A DNA stretch of 64,000 bases from Halobacillus sp. A5. GTDB taxonomy: Bacteria > Bacillota > Bacilli > Bacillales > Halobacillaceae. Position numbers and translations under genes: made by a program. The stretch is taken from NCBI RefSeq assembly GCF_024189315.1, contig NZ_JAIZEO010000004.1, positions 248,001 to 312,000 on the forward strand, read 5' to 3'. Under the pieces are notes generated by a model. It was not told the origin of the DNA. It worked only from the letters and a program-made list of their open reading frames with translations, and did not search any database. Positions within the stretch are counted from its first letter, which is position 1, and every line of letters starts with the position of its first letter. This document shows, piece after piece, positions 26,988 to 35,259 of the stretch.

Positions 26988-28142
26988 ATGAAAACCGTTT
27001 TACTAGATGGTACTCGTACCCCTTTTGGAAAATGGAAGGGTGCGTTAAGTAAATTGTCTGCCGTAGATTTAGGAGAAAAAGCATTGGCGGCTTTACTCGA
27101 AAGACAGCCTGAAGCAAAGCAGGCAGACGGAGTACTGCTCGCCCAGGTTATTCAAGCCGGTCAGGGGCAGAATCCTGCCCGGCAGGCAGCATATAAGGCA
27201 GGTCTTGACCCTGCAGTTCCGGCCATTACGCTCAATAATGTCTGCCTGGGAGGTATTGCTACTATCGCTGATGCCTCACGGAGAATTCAGCTGAAGGAAG
27301 GAGAGTACTATGTCGTAGGCGGGTTCGATTCGATGACGAACGCGCCCCATACTGCTCCCGTCCGCACAACCTCAAGTATCGGGCATACCCGACTTACGGA
27401 TACTCTGCTGAACGATGGGTTATGGTGCTCACTGACCGATGTTTCCATGGGAGCTCTTACCGACGAGAAAAACCGAAGCTTCGACATTAACCGCGAGGAC
27501 CAGGATGATTACTCAGCCCTTTCTCAACAGCGTGCAGCCCATGCACAAAGTAATCAAAGGCTGAGTGATGAAATCAGCCCGATCTCTGAATTATTAGAAC
27601 AGGATGAAGGTGTGAGGGCTGGTACTACTTCAGAGAAGCTCGCCTCTCTCTCTCCTGCTTTTTCAAAGGATGGAACCATCACTGCCGGCAACGCCTCCCA
27701 AATGACGGACGGGGCAAGCATAGGCATTGTAACCTCTGAACAAAAAGCTAGAGAACTTGGAAAAACACCGCTGGCTGAAATTGTGGACTGGTCCGAAGTC
27801 GCCGGCCCTGATGCGAGTCTGCAGACTAAACCTTCACAGGCCATTAAGCATCTGCTGGATAAACACTCCCTGACGACGGATGACATCGATTTATATGAAA
27901 TTAACGAAGCCTTTGCCAGTGTAGTAATTGCAAGCTGCCGGGATCTTGGAATTGATTACAGCCGCGTCAACGTGAACGGCGGCGCCATCGCCCTCGGTCA
28001 CCCATTAGGCGGTACAGGCTTCAGGCTCATACTTACCCTGGCTCATGAGTTAAAAAGAAGAGGCGGCGGAAAAGGCATCGCTTCCCTGTGCGGAGGCGGC
28101 GGCCAAGGAATGGCCATTCTTATCGAAGTGCCCCAATCGTAA
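26988..28142 (+). CDS. Acetyl-CoA acetyltransferase / thiolase
   Basis: A 384-residue thiolase II-type enzyme that cleaves or forms 3-oxoacyl-CoA in the cytoplasm. Cys86 in NNVCLGG is the nucleophile, His338 in GGAIALGHPLG and Cys368 in SLCGGGGQG complete the active site. AAAGGAGAG lies 9 nt before the ATG. It is the first gene of an operon that continues into an acetoacetyl-CoA synthetase. Control by two SAM riboswitches is unexpected for a plain acetoacetate pathway. Confidence 0.92.
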   Translation: MKTVLLDGTRTPFGKWKGALSKLSAVDLGEKALAALLERQPEAKQADGVLLAQVIQAGQGQNPARQAAYKAGLDPAVPAITLNNVCLGGIATIADASRRIQLKEGEYYVVGGFDSMTNAPHTAPVRTTSSIGHTRLTDTLLNDGLWCSLTDVSMGALTDEKNRSFDINREDQDDYSALSQQRAAHAQSNQRLSDEISPISELLEQDEGVRAGTTSEKLASLSPAFSKDGTITAGNASQMTDGASIGIVTSEQKARELGKTPLAEIVDWSEVAGPDASLQTKPSQAIKHLLDKHSLTTDDIDLYEINEAFASVVIASCRDLGIDYSRVNVNGGAIALGHPLGGTGFRLILTLAHELKRRGGGKGIASLCGGGGQGMAILIEVPQS

Positions 28143-28161
28143 TTGGAAAGGAGATCCATTC

Positions 28162-30108
28162 ATGACATTATCAACTGCATCAAAGAGACACTCCCCCCTG
28201 CTTTGGGAGCCTTCAGAGGAAAGATCTCATCACTCTCATATTAAAGCATTTGCTGACTACGTTAATCAGCCGCTTTTTCCATACGAAAGGTTTCACCGCT
28301 GGTCCATTACGCGTATAGGTGAATTCTGGTCCAGCGTGTGGAATTATGCCGGGGTTATTGGGGATCAAGGAGATACAACTATTATTCCTTCCTCCTCTAT
28401 GCCGGACGCTGAATGGTTTCCAAACGCCAGACTGAATTTTGCTGAAAACCTGCTGCGTGGTTCCGATGATCGCCTTGCAGCTTACGAAGCCGGGGAATCA
28501 GGAATAAGCCGCACGATTACCTTAGGCGAATTAAAAAAGATGGTTGCGAAAGCGCAGCAAGGATTACAGAACTTAGGCGTACAGAAAGGGGACTGCATAG
28601 CGGGGGTAACGACAAATACGATCGATGGACTAACTGCCTTAATTGCAGCTACTTCTCTAGGCGCCGTCTGGACCTCCTGTTCTCCAGATTTCGGGACGAA
28701 AGGAATCGTGGACCGGATCGGACAGGCCGCGCCTAAGGTATTGTTCGCATCCTTAAAATACCAGTACAAAGAAAAACCATTCAACATTGAAGAGAAAATC
28801 CGTGAAACCACAGAAAATCTTGAAGACCTTTCGGCTGTCATTACGTTAAACGGTACAGCAGAACTTCCGGGAGTCGAAACAAAAACATGGGCTGAGTTGT
28901 GTGCGAATGATGCAAAGTCCCCTGTGTTTACAGAGACCGGATTCAATGACCCGCTGTATATTCTTTATACCTCTGGAACGACCGGTCTCCCTAAAGCGAT
29001 TGTTCACTCCGTCGGAGGCACGCTGCTCCAGCATGTCAAAGAGCATCAACTCCATTGCGATGTTCAGCGTAATGATGTTTTATTCTGGTACACCAACACA
29101 GCGTGGATGATGTACCCCTGGCTGGTCTCCGGCCTTGCGAGTGAGGCTGCCCTGCTGCTTTATGACGGCTCACCCGTTCAATCAAATAACATCGCTCATT
29201 TATGGGATATAGCAGATGAAGCGGGAGTTACCCATTTTGGAACGAGTCCGAAATATTTAGAATCGCTGGCGAAAGCCGACGTTCATTTAAAATCAACGCA
29301 CTCCCTTTCACGTTTAAAAAGTATTATGTCCTGTGGAGCGCCTCTTGCTCCTGAACAGTATGACTGGGTTTATGACACGATCAAGGACGATCTCCATCTA
29401 GCCTCAATTTCCGGAGGTACAGAAATCATTGGTTGCTTCGTCATGGGATCCCCGGTCCACCCTGTAAAACGCGGGGAAATCGCCTGTAAAGCTTTGGGTA
29501 TGGCCGTTGATGTTTTAGATGAACGCAGTGCTTCAGTGTATGAAAAAAAAGCGGACTTAGTTTGTACCCAGCCGTTCCCGAGCATGCCGCTCACTTTCGT
29601 CGGCGAAGACGGAGATGAACGGTACCGGCGCAGCTATTTCTCAAAACGCCGGGACATTTGGACGCATGGCGACCTTGCCGCACAAACTCTTGATGAAGCT
29701 TTGATTATTTATGGACGGGCTGATACCACACTGAACCCGGGAGGCGTGCGGATCGGCACAGCAGAAATCTACCGTGTAGTTGAACATATTCCGGAGATTG
29801 AGGATTCTGTCGTGTTTGGACTGCCAAAGGACAATGACGAAGAGATCGTCCTTTGTGTCGTAACGAAGCATTTTACAAAAGAGCTGGCGGATCAAGTGCG
29901 CCGTCTGATCCGGTCCAAAGCGTCCCCCCGTCATGTGCCTAAACGGATCTATCAGGTAGAGAGCATTCCTCATACCATTAACGGAAAGAAGGTTGAAGGT
30001 GCTGCACGTACTGCTGCATTAGGCCATACGGTTAAAAATGAAGCTTCATTACGAAACCCGTTAAGCCTTCAATTATTCCGAGAGCTGCCAGAAAAGGAGT
30101 ATTTGTAA
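28162..30108 (+). CDS. Acetoacetyl-CoA synthetase (AacS-like acyl-CoA ligase)
   Basis: A 648-residue adenylating enzyme that activates a beta-keto acid, classically acetoacetate, with ATP and CoA. It has the P-loop YTSGTTGLPKAIVHS, LFWYTNTAWMMYPWL, the GGTEI motif, GRADTTLNPGGVRIG, and the C-terminal catalytic lysine region HTINGKKVEG typical of AacS. The N-terminus (WEPSEERSHHSHIKAF, WFPNARLNFAENLL) is also AacS-like. AAAGGAGATC precedes the ATG, 19 bp after the thiolase stop. The true substrate may be another 3-oxo acid. Confidence 0.9.
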   Translation: MTLSTASKRHSPLLWEPSEERSHHSHIKAFADYVNQPLFPYERFHRWSITRIGEFWSSVWNYAGVIGDQGDTTIIPSSSMPDAEWFPNARLNFAENLLRGSDDRLAAYEAGESGISRTITLGELKKMVAKAQQGLQNLGVQKGDCIAGVTTNTIDGLTALIAATSLGAVWTSCSPDFGTKGIVDRIGQAAPKVLFASLKYQYKEKPFNIEEKIRETTENLEDLSAVITLNGTAELPGVETKTWAELCANDAKSPVFTETGFNDPLYILYTSGTTGLPKAIVHSVGGTLLQHVKEHQLHCDVQRNDVLFWYTNTAWMMYPWLVSGLASEAALLLYDGSPVQSNNIAHLWDIADEAGVTHFGTSPKYLESLAKADVHLKSTHSLSRLKSIMSCGAPLAPEQYDWVYDTIKDDLHLASISGGTEIIGCFVMGSPVHPVKRGEIACKALGMAVDVLDERSASVYEKKADLVCTQPFPSMPLTFVGEDGDERYRRSYFSKRRDIWTHGDLAAQTLDEALIIYGRADTTLNPGGVRIGTAEIYRVVEHIPEIEDSVVFGLPKDNDEEIVLCVVTKHFTKELADQVRRLIRSKASPRHVPKRIYQVESIPHTINGKKVEGAARTAALGHTVKNEASLRNPLSLQLFRELPEKEYL

Positions 30109-31272
30109 ATGAAGCGTAACGTAAGAGGAGCCATAATAGGAATCGGTGAATTACAGCCGGTCCGCTATACATCAGGAGAAACTACACTCAGTCTGATTGC
30201 GGAGTCAGTCCGTCTTGCCATTGAGGATGCTGGGATTTCAAAGCATGAAATCGACGGTCTCCTTGTCGGTCCTCAGGTAGGGGAAACTCCACAGCACGTT
30301 CCAGCTACAGTTTCAGAGTATTTAGGAATCGATCCCACGATGTCAAACACCGTCGACCTCGGCGGTGCATCCGGTCCGGGAATGATCTGGCGGGCCGCTG
30401 CTGCCATTGAAGCCGGCATGTGTGAAACCGTCGTTTGTGTGCTTGCCAATAAGAACGAAAAAGGGGAAACCCTCCGCTCTCCAAATCGCAACCCGATACG
30501 TGAATTTGATGTACCGTTTGGCGCATCAGGAGCCAATACGTCTTACGCACTCTTGAAACGACAACATATGGAGGAGTATGGATCACAGCAGGAAGATTTC
30601 GCCCGTATCGCTTATTGGGCGAGAAAGAATGCACAAAAGAATCCGAAAGCGATCTTTCATGGAAAACCGGCCGAACTTGAAGATATTACTGCTTCTCCAT
30701 TGATCGCGGATCCCCTCCACCTGCTGGAAATTGTCATGCCTGTGGCCGGCGGAGCGGCTGTCATCGTCACCTCTGAGGAGAAAGCCGCGCGTGTTATACA
30801 GCACAAGCCGGTTTATTTGAAAGGAGCTGGTGAAAAAATTACTCACCGTGCTGTCAGTCAAGCACCCCGGATTGATCAGCTGCCGTTCACCTACTCCATC
30901 CCCCGTGCTTTGGAACAGGCCGGGGTAAGCGTAGAGGATATCGATCTTTTCTCTTTGTATGACTGCTATACAAGCGTTGTAGCAGTGCAGCTGGAAAGTG
31001 CCGGTCTGTGTGCGCCCGGCCGGTTTGGAGAATTGATGAGAAATCACAGCTTCTCTCATGATGGCAAATATCCTTTAAATACACACGGCGGACAGTTAGG
31101 ATTCGGTCAGGCGGATTTAGCCGGCGGAATGTCTCACGTTATCGAAGCAGTTCACCAGCTCCGCGGGGAAGCCGACAATAGACAAATACCAAAAGCCGGG
31201 CACGCACTGGTTACAGGCAATGGAGCTACACTAAGTGAAACCAATGCTCTCGTGTTAGGAGGAGAACAATGA
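30109..31272 (+). CDS. Thiolase-like protein (SCP2-thiolase / lipid-transfer type)
   Basis: A 387-residue protein of the thiolase superfamily, lipid-transfer subgroup. It starts RGAIIGIGELQPVRYTSGET, has VDLGGASGPGMIWRAAAAIE where true thiolases have the nucleophilic Cys, and HGGQLGFGQADLAGGMSH near the C-terminus. The nucleophile position is therefore not a clear Cys. Such proteins often pair with a DUF35 partner, as here, and some act as retro-aldolases in side-chain degradation. It abuts the ligase gene (AAAGGAG at its end) and overlaps the DUF35 gene by 4 bp. Confidence 0.85.
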   Translation: MKRNVRGAIIGIGELQPVRYTSGETTLSLIAESVRLAIEDAGISKHEIDGLLVGPQVGETPQHVPATVSEYLGIDPTMSNTVDLGGASGPGMIWRAAAAIEAGMCETVVCVLANKNEKGETLRSPNRNPIREFDVPFGASGANTSYALLKRQHMEEYGSQQEDFARIAYWARKNAQKNPKAIFHGKPAELEDITASPLIADPLHLLEIVMPVAGGAAVIVTSEEKAARVIQHKPVYLKGAGEKITHRAVSQAPRIDQLPFTYSIPRALEQAGVSVEDIDLFSLYDCYTSVVAVQLESAGLCAPGRFGELMRNHSFSHDGKYPLNTHGGQLGFGQADLAGGMSHVIEAVHQLRGEADNRQIPKAGHALVTGNGATLSETNALVLGGEQ

Positions 31273-31694
31273 GTCAGCAAGTAAACATATCACTTCCTGC
31301 ACCAACGATCACCTCAGTAAGTCAGCCGTTTTGGGACGGTATTAAGGAAGGGAGGCTGATGCTTCAGCAGTGCGATCAATGCAGCGAATGGATCTTCTAT
31401 CCACGGGCACACTGCCCTCATTGCTTTCATTGCTCCTTAACCTGGAAAGAGGCAGCCGGAGCTGGAATATTAAAAACATGGAGCATCATTCATCGGGCAG
31501 GGCACCCGGCCTGGCAGGAACACACCCCGTATGTTGTCGGTGTTGTCCAGCTCACTGAAGGGCCATCTCTGCTCACCCACTTGAATGTAAACGAAGACGA
31601 ACTCAATTATCAAATGGAAGTAGAGATGGACATCCAGAACACCGGTCCCCATCCGCTGCCATTTTTCAAACCAATAAAGGAGGAAACAATATGA
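31269..31694 (+). CDS. DUF35 Zn-ribbon / OB-fold protein
   Basis: A 141-residue protein with a zinc ribbon CDQC-x(11)-CPHC at about residues 36-53, then an OB fold (GAGILKTWSIIHRAG, PYVVGVVQL). This is the usual partner of thiolase-like proteins, needed for their stability and activity. ATGA overlap couples it to the thiolase-like gene, and its own stop overlaps the next small gene. Confidence 0.9.
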   Translation: MSQQVNISLPAPTITSVSQPFWDGIKEGRLMLQQCDQCSEWIFYPRAHCPHCFHCSLTWKEAAGAGILKTWSIIHRAGHPAWQEHTPYVVGVVQLTEGPSLLTHLNVNEDELNYQMEVEMDIQNTGPHPLPFFKPIKEETI

Positions 31695-31786
31695 TACTCA
31701 CTTATTTCTTATGTATCGCTCTATTCTGGGCAGGCGGACTGCTATTATGGAAATATTTTTACGCAGGCAAGAAAGGAGAACATTAA
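31691..31786 (+). CDS. 31-residue membrane peptide, symporter small accessory protein type
   Basis: A short frame MILTYFLCIALFWAGGLLLW followed by KYFYAGKKGEH. It is one hydrophobic helix with a basic end. It overlaps the DUF35 stop in ATGA and its 3' end carries the AAAGGAG used by the symporter gene 3 bp downstream, so it lies exactly in the operon. AGGAAAC is a weak ribosome binding site. Small partner peptides are known beside sodium:solute symporters (for example YhdT with PanF); a similar role here is inference. Confidence 0.75.
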   Translation: MILTYFLCIALFWAGGLLLWKYFYAGKKGEH

Positions 31787-31789
31787 CTT

Positions 31790-33283
31790 ATGCTTACAGA
31801 ATCAAGTGTCCTGCTATGGACCGTAATTATATTGCTGACTGCCTACTTTGGCGCTGTAACGTGGATAGGTAAAAAAGGACGTGCCCACAGCCAGTCCATG
31901 GCGGGATTCGCTACTGCCCGGGGAAAGGTCAGCCCATGGCTCGTCGGAGCAAGCTTCGCCACTTCTTATGCAAGTGCAAACTTATTTATCGGTGTGCCCG
32001 GTCTTGCTTATCAATACGGGACGGCCGTCCTTTGGTACACGCTGGGATGCTTTGGAGTGTCCTGGATCGGATTATTACTGTTTGCCAAAACATTTTGGCG
32101 GTACGGCAAGAAGCTTGGTCGTGTATCGACTATACCGGAATGGCTCGGCAAGCGATATAATTCCAAAGCACTGCAAATCCTGGTTTCATTATTAATTCTA
32201 TTTAATGTGTATTATATCGTCGGTCAAAACGTTGGACTTGCCACCATTTTTGAAACTGTCATTGGCATTCCTTACTTCTGGGGAATCATTATCGGTGTGG
32301 CTATTACGATCGTCTATATTGGTCTTGGCGGTGCCTTTGCACAAATGATTACCGATGGGATTCAAGGCATATTAATGGCCATTACATCCATCCTTATTGT
32401 CATCTCCTTTTTATGGACAATCGGCGGAGGATTAAATGTCTTCGGTGTATTGACAGATCAATTGCATGCGATCGATCCTAATTTAACGGCAGCTGTCGCA
32501 GACGGAGGACCATACAATAGTGCATTAGCCATTATGGCGGTACAGTTTATGCTCTTCAGCTTCATCTTAATGCCGCACCTGCTTAACAAAGTCCTTTCGC
32601 TTGAAAACGAAGAGGACCTCGCACCCTTCACACTTTCAGCAGGATTGGTGCTCTGCATAATTTCAACACTCATGGTACTCGGCGGTTTAGCTGCGCGCGT
32701 CATGTTCCCAAGTCTTGATAGTGCAGATTCGGCCATTCCATTGTACGTAATTGAAGCCTTTCCAAGTTTAATCGCTGCGATCATGATCGTAGGAATTATA
32801 TCAGCTATACTGTCAAGTACCGACAGCCTTTACCTCGGTGTAACAACAAGCATCGGGAATGACCTGTATGGCGTAATTGCTTCTTTCTTTTCAAATAAAG
32901 ATGAAAAAGACCTTGAAAATCAATCGTTAAAAGTTGCAAAATGGTCGCTGGTTGGAGTGGGACTGCTTTCCCTATACCTTTCCTTAGAACGTCCAGATTC
33001 TCTGGCTTTCTTAATCCAGTTCAGCTATTCTGCGATTATCTCCGGGATTATCGCTCCAATCACGCTTGGATACTTTTGGAATAAAGCCAATAACTATGGA
33101 GCAATCGCAGCTTTAATTACCGGAGCCTCTCTTTATGTATTGTTTACCACTCAGGAATTAATCGGTAATATTTTTATTGCCATGTTAATCAGCTCACTCA
33201 CATCTTTTGTCGTGATGGGCATTGTAAGTGTTGTAACTGTCCGTACCACAGAACAGGATCTCGCTTTAGAGAAATCAAGCTAA
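31790..33283 (+). CDS. Sodium:solute symporter (SSS family)
   Basis: A 497-residue transporter with about 13 membrane helices. The family signatures are ATSYASANLFIGVPGLAY-like in helix 2 region (here ASFATSYASANLFIGV), WYTLGCFGVSWI, GGAFAQMITDGIQG and AILSSTDSLYLGVTTS. These carry the sodium-binding Ser/Thr residues in the SSS fold. It is the last gene of the SAM-riboswitch operon, so it probably imports the acid that the ligase activates. The nearest functional relatives transport monocarboxylates, pantothenate or similar; the ligand cannot be told. Confidence 0.9.
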   Translation: MLTESSVLLWTVIILLTAYFGAVTWIGKKGRAHSQSMAGFATARGKVSPWLVGASFATSYASANLFIGVPGLAYQYGTAVLWYTLGCFGVSWIGLLLFAKTFWRYGKKLGRVSTIPEWLGKRYNSKALQILVSLLILFNVYYIVGQNVGLATIFETVIGIPYFWGIIIGVAITIVYIGLGGAFAQMITDGIQGILMAITSILIVISFLWTIGGGLNVFGVLTDQLHAIDPNLTAAVADGGPYNSALAIMAVQFMLFSFILMPHLLNKVLSLENEEDLAPFTLSAGLVLCIISTLMVLGGLAARVMFPSLDSADSAIPLYVIEAFPSLIAAIMIVGIISAILSSTDSLYLGVTTSIGNDLYGVIASFFSNKDEKDLENQSLKVAKWSLVGVGLLSLYLSLERPDSLAFLIQFSYSAIISGIIAPITLGYFWNKANNYGAIAALITGASLYVLFTTQELIGNIFIAMLISSLTSFVVMGIVSVVTVRTTEQDLALEKSS

Positions 33284-33368
33284 TAAAATCGCCTTTCCTA
33301 GACTGGAAAAGCGAGAATTTGTAGGGGGAGCTGAGGCTTCCCTTCTTTTTTTGGATGCGGGTTGAGTT

Positions 33369-33476
33369 GATAACGCCATGCGATAACACCCTAATGTCAG
33401 CAGATAAGTCCCCAACAAAAATAATAACGACTTAAATCAGTTAGACAATGCCCTAACGAAAAATATAGCGACTTAA
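33369..33476 (+). repeat. Intergenic array of a 13-bp word at 20-21 bp spacing (array A)
   Basis: Six degenerate copies of GATAACGCCCTAA start at 33369, 33382, 33403, 33423, 33444 and 33464, that is spacings 13, 21, 20, 21, 20. The last unit runs into the terminator at 33475. A related array on the opposite strand lies at 60470-60550. No coding frame is likely here. Confidence 0.6.
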
Positions 33477-33504
33477 CCGCCTTTCCAGCCAAGGAAAGGC
33501 GGTT
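33475..33504. terminator. Terminator between the symporter and exonuclease genes
   Basis: A 12-bp perfect stem AACCGCCTTTCC/GGAAAGGCGGTT with a 6-nt loop. It lies between convergent genes and can serve both. Confidence 0.8.
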
Positions 33505-33559
33505 TATTGTCGATTACTTGTATGATATTTCCCGGGAAATGCTTTAATTGTCGAATAAA

Positions 33560-34276
33560 TTACCTCGAAGTTGCTAAATGAGTATACACATCCTGAAGAG
33601 TTGTAAAGTTATGCTCTTTAATTTCCCGAATACTCTCTACCCACAGTTTAGCTGTTGCTTTCGCATCTTCTAACGCATGGTGTCGCTGCTCAATTGATAT
33701 ATCGTAATGAGCACAGCATTCATCTAAGCTCACCAAATCTTGATGTGCAATTTTTGTTAAAAAGTTCGTATCTACAATGCGGTGCTGAAAATTCTTCCTC
33801 AGCGCAAGCCAAGTTGCGTGGTTCATAAACTGCTTCTCATGATTCGCGTGGTGCGCCACCAATACATCGCTTCGAATATAGGAATAGAAACGCTTCAACA
33901 CATCACGTAAAGGGTCTGCTGCCACCAGCATTTCCTGGGTAATGCCCGTCAGTTCTTCAATTTCCTGAGAAGGAGGCGTATCGCATTGCACGAGCGAATA
34001 AAAGGTTTCATTTTCAAGAATAGTCGTTCCCTCCACCTTAACTGCACCAATCGATAAGATCTGATCTCCCTTATACGGATAGAAGCCTGTCGTTTCTAAA
34101 TCGAAAACGACCACGCTTAATTCTTCAAAAGGAATATCGAGCACATCCCTGTTCTTCATTTCCCGCTCAAGATTACGCATATATGCTACTTTGGAAGGGT
34201 CGTTCTGATTTATCGAAGAGAATCCGCTGCCAAGCCGATCAGACAAATCCTTTACAAATTGCATAAACGGATTCAT
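33560..34276 (-). CDS. DEDDh 3'-5' exonuclease (DnaQ-like)
   Basis: A 238-residue protein with the exonuclease signatures VVFDLETTGFYP (DxE, residues about 55-57), AHHANHEKQFM (ExoII) and HHALEDAKATA (H and D of ExoIII). The first 45 residues are a helical extension. It is like the proofreading domain of DNA polymerase III epsilon or PolC. It overlaps the DUF294 gene by 4 bp, and in other bacteria the same two domains are found in one protein. The role is probably signalling or nucleic acid trimming linked to the NT domain (inference). Confidence 0.88.
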   Translation of the reverse strand: MNPFMQFVKDLSDRLGSGFSSINQNDPSKVAYMRNLEREMKNRDVLDIPFEELSVVVFDLETTGFYPYKGDQILSIGAVKVEGTTILENETFYSLVQCDTPPSQEIEELTGITQEMLVAADPLRDVLKRFYSYIRSDVLVAHHANHEKQFMNHATWLALRKNFQHRIVDTNFLTKIAHQDLVSLDECCAHYDISIEQRHHALEDAKATAKLWVESIREIKEHNFTTLQDVYTHLATSR

Positions 34277-35235
34277 AGCGCACCTTCTTCTTTAAGGATG
34301 GATTTTGCTTTGGCAAAAAGCTGGTTGCCCCGTCTGATCAAATACTTCAACTTCTGTTTATCTTCTCTTGATAAGCGCTCAATTGGCAGTAAATGAACTT
34401 TCTCGTAGTTGGCTGCTTCTTTTCGAAACTGCAGCCGGAAATCGAGCAGCTGGCGGAAATCCTGTTCATATTCTTTAATAAAAGGGAACGTATCGCCGAG
34501 CGATATAAACCTATCCAGCGTAGATGCATCACTCACGCCCTTTCTCAGTGCTAAGATGCGGATGGCATTCACGTAAGGAAAATAAGCTGTTTCCTTTAAA
34601 TGAATCTCCCCCTTCATCCCCTGTCTTTGCTCGGTAAGCAGCTGCCCAAATACACCGACACCCTTTTTAATAAACTCGAAGTTCTCCATCAATCGAGCAT
34701 ACAGCTGCGGTTCACGCTCCAGCATCGTAAAGGCGTCCTGCTTTAATTGCAGCAGCAGTTCTTCATCCCCATACAAGACACGGGAGTCAAACAGGATCGA
34801 AAAGTTCCGCATCGACTGCCAGCTTGCTTCTTCAAGCCACGCACCTACCTGTTCTTTATATGCCTCGGCCGATTGACACCATAGCGGGTTAGAAGCCATT
34901 ACCCTGCCTTCACACAGCTCGTATCCGGCCACCGCCAGCCCATGACTGATTTCATCACCCAGTTTTAAAAAGTAATCCTGATCACCGGATTCAAATATAA
35001 GACCATGATCCTGATCGCTCCATACTGACTGTTCAAAGCGTCCGGCGCTGCCCATTAGAAAGAACGCAAAAGGAGCAGGTGGTATCCCCTGCTCACTTTC
35101 CAGCTTCGTTTTCGCGATCCCTACGGTTTGATACATTACTTGATCGTGAAAAGCATTTAATTGAAAATGATCATCGGCAATGGACGGTATCGTCTCAAGA
35201 CGCCATTGCTTTATATCTTCATAGGTTTGAAACAT
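34273..35235 (-). CDS. DUF294 nucleotidyltransferase-like protein (GlnD-like NT domain)
   Basis: A 320-residue protein. The nucleotidyltransferase core is FFLMGSAGRFEQSVWSDQDH (residues about 58-77), with the GS and DxD-type acidic residues of the GlnD/Pol-beta superfamily. The rest is helical (DUF294 C-terminal domain). GlnD-type enzymes uridylylate PII proteins; here no PII gene is visible and CBS domains seen in larger relatives are missing. It lies 24 bp after amtB, so a link with ammonium sensing is suggested but unproven. Confidence 0.85.
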   Translation of the reverse strand: MFQTYEDIKQWRLETIPSIADDHFQLNAFHDQVMYQTVGIAKTKLESEQGIPPAPFAFFLMGSAGRFEQSVWSDQDHGLIFESGDQDYFLKLGDEISHGLAVAGYELCEGRVMASNPLWCQSAEAYKEQVGAWLEEASWQSMRNFSILFDSRVLYGDEELLLQLKQDAFTMLEREPQLYARLMENFEFIKKGVGVFGQLLTEQRQGMKGEIHLKETAYFPYVNAIRILALRKGVSDASTLDRFISLGDTFPFIKEYEQDFRQLLDFRLQFRKEAANYEKVHLLPIERLSREDKQKLKYLIRRGNQLFAKAKSILKEEGAL

Positions 35236-35259
35236 TCGTATCCATTCCTTCGAGCGCGA

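Noticed and set aside
34273-35235. Calling the DUF294 protein GlnD (PII uridylyltransferase)
   Set aside because: It has only the NT-like core and a helical domain; the HD and ACT domains of GlnD are absent.
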